Below, in pieces: positions 46,786 to 50,191 of a stretch of 50,191 nucleotides of DNA (position 1 is its first letter; each line of letters opens with the position of its first letter). This DNA is from a virus. A program made the position numbers and the translations under genes. Where the stretch lies: positions 1-50,191 of the IMG/VR virus record IMGVR_UViG_3300035670_000312; one strand, 5' to 3'. Below the pieces are notes generated by a model. It was not told where the DNA came from and ran no database searches. It saw only the letters and a list, made by a program, of their open reading frames with translations.

Positions 46786-47721
46786 TCAACCGAACCCTTT
46801 GCTTGGTTCGTTTGTCTGTGCCTCAAGCGAAGCGATGATCTGGTCAATATTATACAGATCCTTCAAGTCGTCGTCTTCGTATGGCATTTCTTGAGGGTTC
46901 TGATCAAATTGAAACTTGAAGAGGTACGCCGAAGGGTTTTCCTTTGCTGGTTTTTCCTTTGCCTGAATGTTGTCGTGAAGGTTATGACCGAAAATAGCGG
47001 GTGAAGTAGCATTCCAGAGGACGGTTGATTTCAATCCGAGGCAGGCGGCTCCATGCTGAAGGGAGCTGTCTATGAGTAGACGTTTGTCGGTCAACTCGAG
47101 AAGTCCGATTAACTCGGTATTCGACAACTGCTCGTTGCGCACAAAAACCCCGTCAACTTCGATTTTCGGGGCCGAAGGTCGGCACACTTGCATAATGAAG
47201 TGTGTGTTCTTAAAGTGTTGGGCAACCTTAGTTGCTACCTCGATGGGCATATCTCGTGCCCACGAGTAAGGGTTTTCGTTCGTAAATAACCCGCCCGCAG
47301 TGTGAAGGAGCAGAAAAGGCTTACCTTCAAATTTCGGCTCGTAGAAGTTACGGATCGCTTTTTTCTGCTCGGCATTGATCTTTATGTAGGGTTTCTCTCC
47401 GTTATACTTCAGGCCGTACACCTTAGCCCACGTCTCAATCAATGGAGACCTTTGCATAACATGGTCAGTGTGGAAATAGACTTCTTGGGCAAAAATAAGT
47501 GGGTCCTTACCTTCGATGTAAGTGTCGTAAAAATACTGTGTTCCTCCAAGAGGATACACACGCTTTACGCCCGGCAGGTTAGCAAACAGCTCCGGCCAAG
47601 CTACTACGCAGATTACATCGCGATCCGGGTAGTTATTCTTTAGGACCTGAACTGCCGCAGTCAAATAAAGGTGCTTCCCTAAGCCCCCTTGAATTTGTAG
47701 AATGCAAGTTTCGTTAGCCAT
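46786..47721 (-). CDS. GT9-like glycosyltransferase
   Basis: This 311-aa protein starts LQIQGGLGKHLYLTAAVQVL, a GT-B N-terminal glycine motif as in ADP-heptose transferases (GT9). Later RLLIDSSLQHGAACLGLKST and VLWNATSPAIFGHN match the donor-binding half. It could modify host surface sugars or phage DNA or proteins. It has its own class 1 promoter, hence early expression, and a terminator. The sugar donor and acceptor are unknown. Confidence 0.65.
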   Translation of the reverse strand: MANETCILQIQGGLGKHLYLTAAVQVLKNNYPDRDVICVVAWPELFANLPGVKRVYPLGGTQYFYDTYIEGKDPLIFAQEVYFHTDHVMQRSPLIETWAKVYGLKYNGEKPYIKINAEQKKAIRNFYEPKFEGKPFLLLHTAGGLFTNENPYSWARDMPIEVATKVAQHFKNTHFIMQVCRPSAPKIEVDGVFVRNEQLSNTELIGLLELTDKRLLIDSSLQHGAACLGLKSTVLWNATSPAIFGHNLHDNIQAKEKPAKENPSAYLFKFQFDQNPQEMPYEDDDLKDLYNIDQIIASLEAQTNEPSKGFG

Positions 47722-47742
47722 GTTGTGAGAGTGGATAAAAGT

Positions 47743-47770
47743 ATTTTAGGTTAAAAGAGCGTTCGTAAAC
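47743..47770 (-). promoter_or_regulatory. class 1 promoter of the glycosyltransferase
   Basis: GTTTAC (47765-47770), a 16-nt spacer and TAAAAT (47743-47748), 22 nt before the ATG; it touches the stop of the homing endonuclease gene. Confidence 0.65.
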
Positions 47771-48594
47771 TATTGGATTCGGACGCGATTTGAAGTATCA
47801 ATTCCTCTGGCTTTTTGATACTTTGTTAGTGGCCCTGGTGCAGATATGTGGCCGGTAACCGTGCAACGAAACTTTCTCTTTCGGTGATCGTCAGTTATCC
47901 CCCTAACCCACTCAGGGCCTGGTTGCTCAAAGGAGCGTTTGTTCTCCTGACCGTTGGTCCACCAAGGTGCGCTCAAATAGGGAGCAGGTCTACCCTCCAC
48001 CCAGTTTTCCCCCGGAGGGGAAACGGTGTGCCTAGTCTCCTGAGTTTCCGGATCATAGAACCATTTGCGCTTTCTTTTGTCTTGAGTTAGGCGAGCCAGC
48101 ACATCAGGATTGTTTCTGAAAAACTCTTGGGTATTTCTTATTTGTCTATCCCGTTGTTCGGGAGTTAAAACTCTCCCTCTGTTTCTAGCGGCCACCTTAT
48201 CGCAGTACTCAGGGCTTCTTCTTTTGCCTTTGTTTCCTTCTCCTATTTTTCTCTTGTGGTCATCACTCTTTGATCGCCCTTTCATCTTAAGTCCTCCTCG
48301 TTGAGAGGCTTCTCGAGATACCCTGGCGCCGCAACCTTCGTTAAGACAAAGAGAGTTGTTAAGGTCAGGACGTATGAGGCGGTCTTCCACAAGGTTGGCT
48401 TCCTTCCACCCATCGTCCGTATGGGGGAAAAGCTCCAAAATCTGAATCTTCGGAGTGTAAAACTCCCACATCCACTTGTGGGTAACGGGAGAACCCAAGT
48501 ACCCGTCATTGTATTTTTTCTCTTTATGAACTCCCCAATACCAGTGGGGGATTTCTTCGAACGTAACCTTGTACGTGTAAATACGTGGTTGCAT
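47770..48594 (-). CDS. GIY-YIG/NUMOD homing endonuclease
   Basis: This 274-aa protein has IYTYKVTFEEIPHWYWGVHK at the start (a GIY-YIG variant), DGYLGSPVTHKW, then E in EANLVEDRLIRPDLNN. The middle is NUMOD3-like (MKGRSKSDDHKRKIGEGNKG), the rest basic. This architecture is common in cyanophage homing endonucleases. It sits between the fibre genes with its own early promoter. A GGCGACT/AGTCGCC leader hairpin (48604-48637) precedes it. Confidence 0.75.
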   Translation of the reverse strand: MQPRIYTYKVTFEEIPHWYWGVHKEKKYNDGYLGSPVTHKWMWEFYTPKIQILELFPHTDDGWKEANLVEDRLIRPDLNNSLCLNEGCGARVSREASQRGGLKMKGRSKSDDHKRKIGEGNKGKRRSPEYCDKVAARNRGRVLTPEQRDRQIRNTQEFFRNNPDVLARLTQDKRKRKWFYDPETQETRHTVSPPGENWVEGRPAPYLSAPWWTNGQENKRSFEQPGPEWVRGITDDHRKRKFRCTVTGHISAPGPLTKYQKARGIDTSNRVRIQ

Positions 48595-48603
48595 AATACT
48601 GTT

Positions 48604-48637
48604 GGCGACTTTTGGGAGGCGTTCGGGTAGAGTCGCC
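48604..48637 (-). other. leader hairpin before the homing endonuclease
   Basis: GGCGACT pairs with AGTCGCC (48604-48610 with 48631-48637), a 7-bp stem about 10 nt before the ATG at 48594, with no visible Shine-Dalgarno. It could control translation. Confidence 0.4.
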
Positions 48638-48665
48638 AGAAACTACCGTACTAACCTCAAACTAA

Positions 48666-48693
48666 ATTATACCTCTCCTTCCCGGTCGTAAAC
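48666..48693 (-). promoter_or_regulatory. class 1 promoter of the homing endonuclease
   Basis: GTTTAC (48688-48693), a 16-nt spacer and perfect TATAAT (48666-48671), directly after the fibre gene stop. Confidence 0.75.
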
Positions 48694-50191
48694 TTATCCA
48701 AGGTTGGAAACGACGTTCGTAACGACAATTTCGTTGCCAGCAACCACAACAAACTCCAACAGATCGCGAGAAGCGAGTGCGGGGTTTCCGGAATAGGAGG
48801 TACCGTTGGCAAACTTCCACGCAGCACCCCAAGTAAAGGTGCGAGCCACCAGGGGATCTTGAGTGATGAGCAGGGAACCACGTTGCCCCGACTGAGCATT
48901 GACGGGGTTGTTGATGACGGTGTTTCCAGTCAGAGTAATCAACCAGTTTGTGCTGTTGGTGGTAAAGTCGAGATCGACCGAAGGAGCCGTGGTTGCCACA
49001 TTGGAGAATGGATCAAACACACTTGCGACACCTGCCGATGTGATTTGGCCGTAAGCATTCACAGCCACCGTCGGAATCAAGCCGGTGCCACCGTAGGTTC
49101 CAGCAACCACAGAGGGAACAGTGGCCAGAGAGACGGTGGCAACGTTGTTTGCGGTCGAGACAGCAATACCGGTGCCAGCAGAAACTTGGTTGAGCATTCC
49201 GGCATTTGTCCAGCCGAGTTGCGCTGTAACGTTGTCGATAATTGTCAGAACTTGGCCAGTGGTGCCGGGGCAAGGCAGTGCCGGGGCAGCCAAAGGAATC
49301 GGCCAGATGTATTGATTGAAAGCGTATTGGTCATTCAGCTGAAGGAAGGCACCGTCAGTGACACGAATCGTACCGTCGATGGCAATGTCAATGTTTGCGC
49401 CTTTCTTGACACCACCCAGTTGAGCACCGTCGAAGGTGGGTGGCAGAAGCTTGATTGTACCGGTGGTTGTGATTGAGTTGCCCGTGGACGGAGCACCAAG
49501 GCCGGGACCAGTCACAACACTGGTTACAGTGCCGTTGTTGACCGTGGTGAGCAGGCCAGCGCCGTCAACGGATAGGCCAGCACCGACTCGAACCACACCG
49601 GCTGTGAGTGCCGTGGCAACCGGGAAGGCAACGCCAGGGAAAGTTTGTCCAGCAGCAAAAGTAACGACACCAGTCAGAGTGCCACCGGCCAGAGGCAGAG
49701 CAGCATCAGCGGTTGCTTGCGCAGCGGCAGCAGCGTCGTTAGCGAGCTTGACGGCTTTGCTTGTGGCAGCCAGAGTGCTGTCGTCTGTGGCAACACTGTC
49801 AGAAAGTTGAACGATGCCAGGTTGCGATGTAGAAGCAACTTTTGCTGCGAGAGTTGCGGGAGTGACTGCTTTGTCGGCAACGGTGCCAGCAATAACTTCT
49901 GCGGCAGTGGCAAGCTGGATTCCACCGACAGCAACGTCGCTCGCAAGAACCAGCGAAATAACACCGCCGACAACATTGATGCCGGAGCCGATGATGACAC
50001 CACCCAGTTGAGTGGCTGATGCGGTCTGCAAACCGATTGGGACGCTGGGTCCAGCCCCTCCACCCGTGATGCCAGCCCCAACTGCGATGTTGGTGACGGT
50101 GCCAGTGCCAGGGGGCAGTGCGTTCAGAGTGCCGTCGGGTGCGACCGACAGATAGTTACCAACCTTGATGCCACCCAGAGTTCCAGTGGTG
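48694..50191 (-). CDS. tail fibre protein, 5' part beyond the window
   Basis: The frame is open through the right edge; the apparent start at 50031 is a TTG and the frame continues in coding style (TTGTLGGIKVGNYLSVAPDG). At least 499 residues are visible. The middle has GIVQLSDSVATDDSTLAATS, KAVKLANDAAAAAQATADAA and LPLAGGTLTG, classic tail-fibre repeats. The C-terminal half (AFNQYIWPIPLAAPALPCPG and GYGG/TGLIP strands) shares features with the giant fibre. The protein is probably a long tail fibre. Confidence 0.8.
   Translation of the reverse strand, partial: TTGTLGGIKVGNYLSVAPDGTLNALPPGTGTVTNIAVGAGITGGGAGPSVPIGLQTASATQLGGVIIGSGINVVGGVISLVLASDVAVGGIQLATAAEVIAGTVADKAVTPATLAAKVASTSQPGIVQLSDSVATDDSTLAATSKAVKLANDAAAAAQATADAALPLAGGTLTGVVTFAAGQTFPGVAFPVATALTAGVVRVGAGLSVDGAGLLTTVNNGTVTSVVTGPGLGAPSTGNSITTTGTIKLLPPTFDGAQLGGVKKGANIDIAIDGTIRVTDGAFLQLNDQYAFNQYIWPIPLAAPALPCPGTTGQVLTIIDNVTAQLGWTNAGMLNQVSAGTGIAVSTANNVATVSLATVPSVVAGTYGGTGLIPTVAVNAYGQITSAGVASVFDPFSNVATTAPSVDLDFTTNSTNWLITLTGNTVINNPVNAQSGQRGSLLITQDPLVARTFTWGAAWKFANGTSYSGNPALASRDLLEFVVVAGNEIVVTNVVSNLG

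Noticed and set aside
1-50191. CRISPR array, IS element or prophage attachment site
   Set aside because: I saw no regular spaced repeats, transposase, integrase or att-like duplications in the window.

Overview
The window looks like part of the genome of a long-tailed, probably myovirus-like cyanophage. The evidence is a complete photosystem II D1 gene (psbA), a high-light-inducible protein (hli), speD, mazG, small heat-shock protein, nrdA/nrdB and thyX next to tail genes: tape measure, gpU-like protein, baseplate hub, collar-domain fibre and a large Gly-rich adhesin. Nearly everything is on the minus strand, so transcription runs right to left; only one protein gene (40202-40954) is clearly on the plus strand. 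Genes are tightly packed, with many ATGA/TGATG overlaps, and I see no gene-free stretch over 300 bases outside the two psbA introns. The replication gene seen here is an SF3/AAA+-like helicase rather than a DnaB-type one, so the replication module is not a simple copy of the T4-like cyanophage set.

Layout, right to left. 50191-40955: fibre and adhesin block with a GT9-like glycosyltransferase and a homing endonuclease. 40954-36547: nucleic-acid enzymes (HNH/DUF3223-like, OB-fold-like, DEDDh exonuclease, ThyX, FEN-like 5'-3' exonuclease). 36510-28684: tail module ending in the 1383-aa tape measure and the hub. 28607-20007: replication and nucleotide metabolism (LDF-tailed OB-like protein, helicase, MazG, deaminase), a sigma factor, a thioredoxin-like protein, SpeD and Hli. 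20029-14347: nrdB, GIY-YIG endonuclease, nrdA with a built-in glutaredoxin, a second sigma factor, an NblA-like protein, a holin-like protein and Hsp20. 14243-11233: L,D-transpeptidase and unknowns. 11101-7843: psbA in three exons separated by two group I introns, each with an HNH gene, followed by an endonuclease VII-like gene. 7785-2153: small membrane proteins, a methyltransferase-like protein, a structural protein, lysozyme and a Dps ferritin. 2096-1: small-gene operon, tRNA-Asn and another HNH endonuclease.

Two promoter types can be read by eye. Class 1 is GTTTAC-(15 to 17)-TATAAT-like and precedes metabolic, host-takeover and homing genes. Class 2 is a GGGTAAAACC box with no -35 element, about 21-32 nt before start codons, mainly of structural and lysis genes. 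Two divergent sigma factors in the same window are obvious candidates for reading them. The metabolic genes fit a programme that keeps photosystem II working (psbA, hli), remakes nucleotides (nrdAB, thyX, mazG, deaminase), controls stress and iron (hsp20, dps) and possibly dismantles phycobilisomes (NblA-like). All functional names come from reading motifs by eye; no database search was run.
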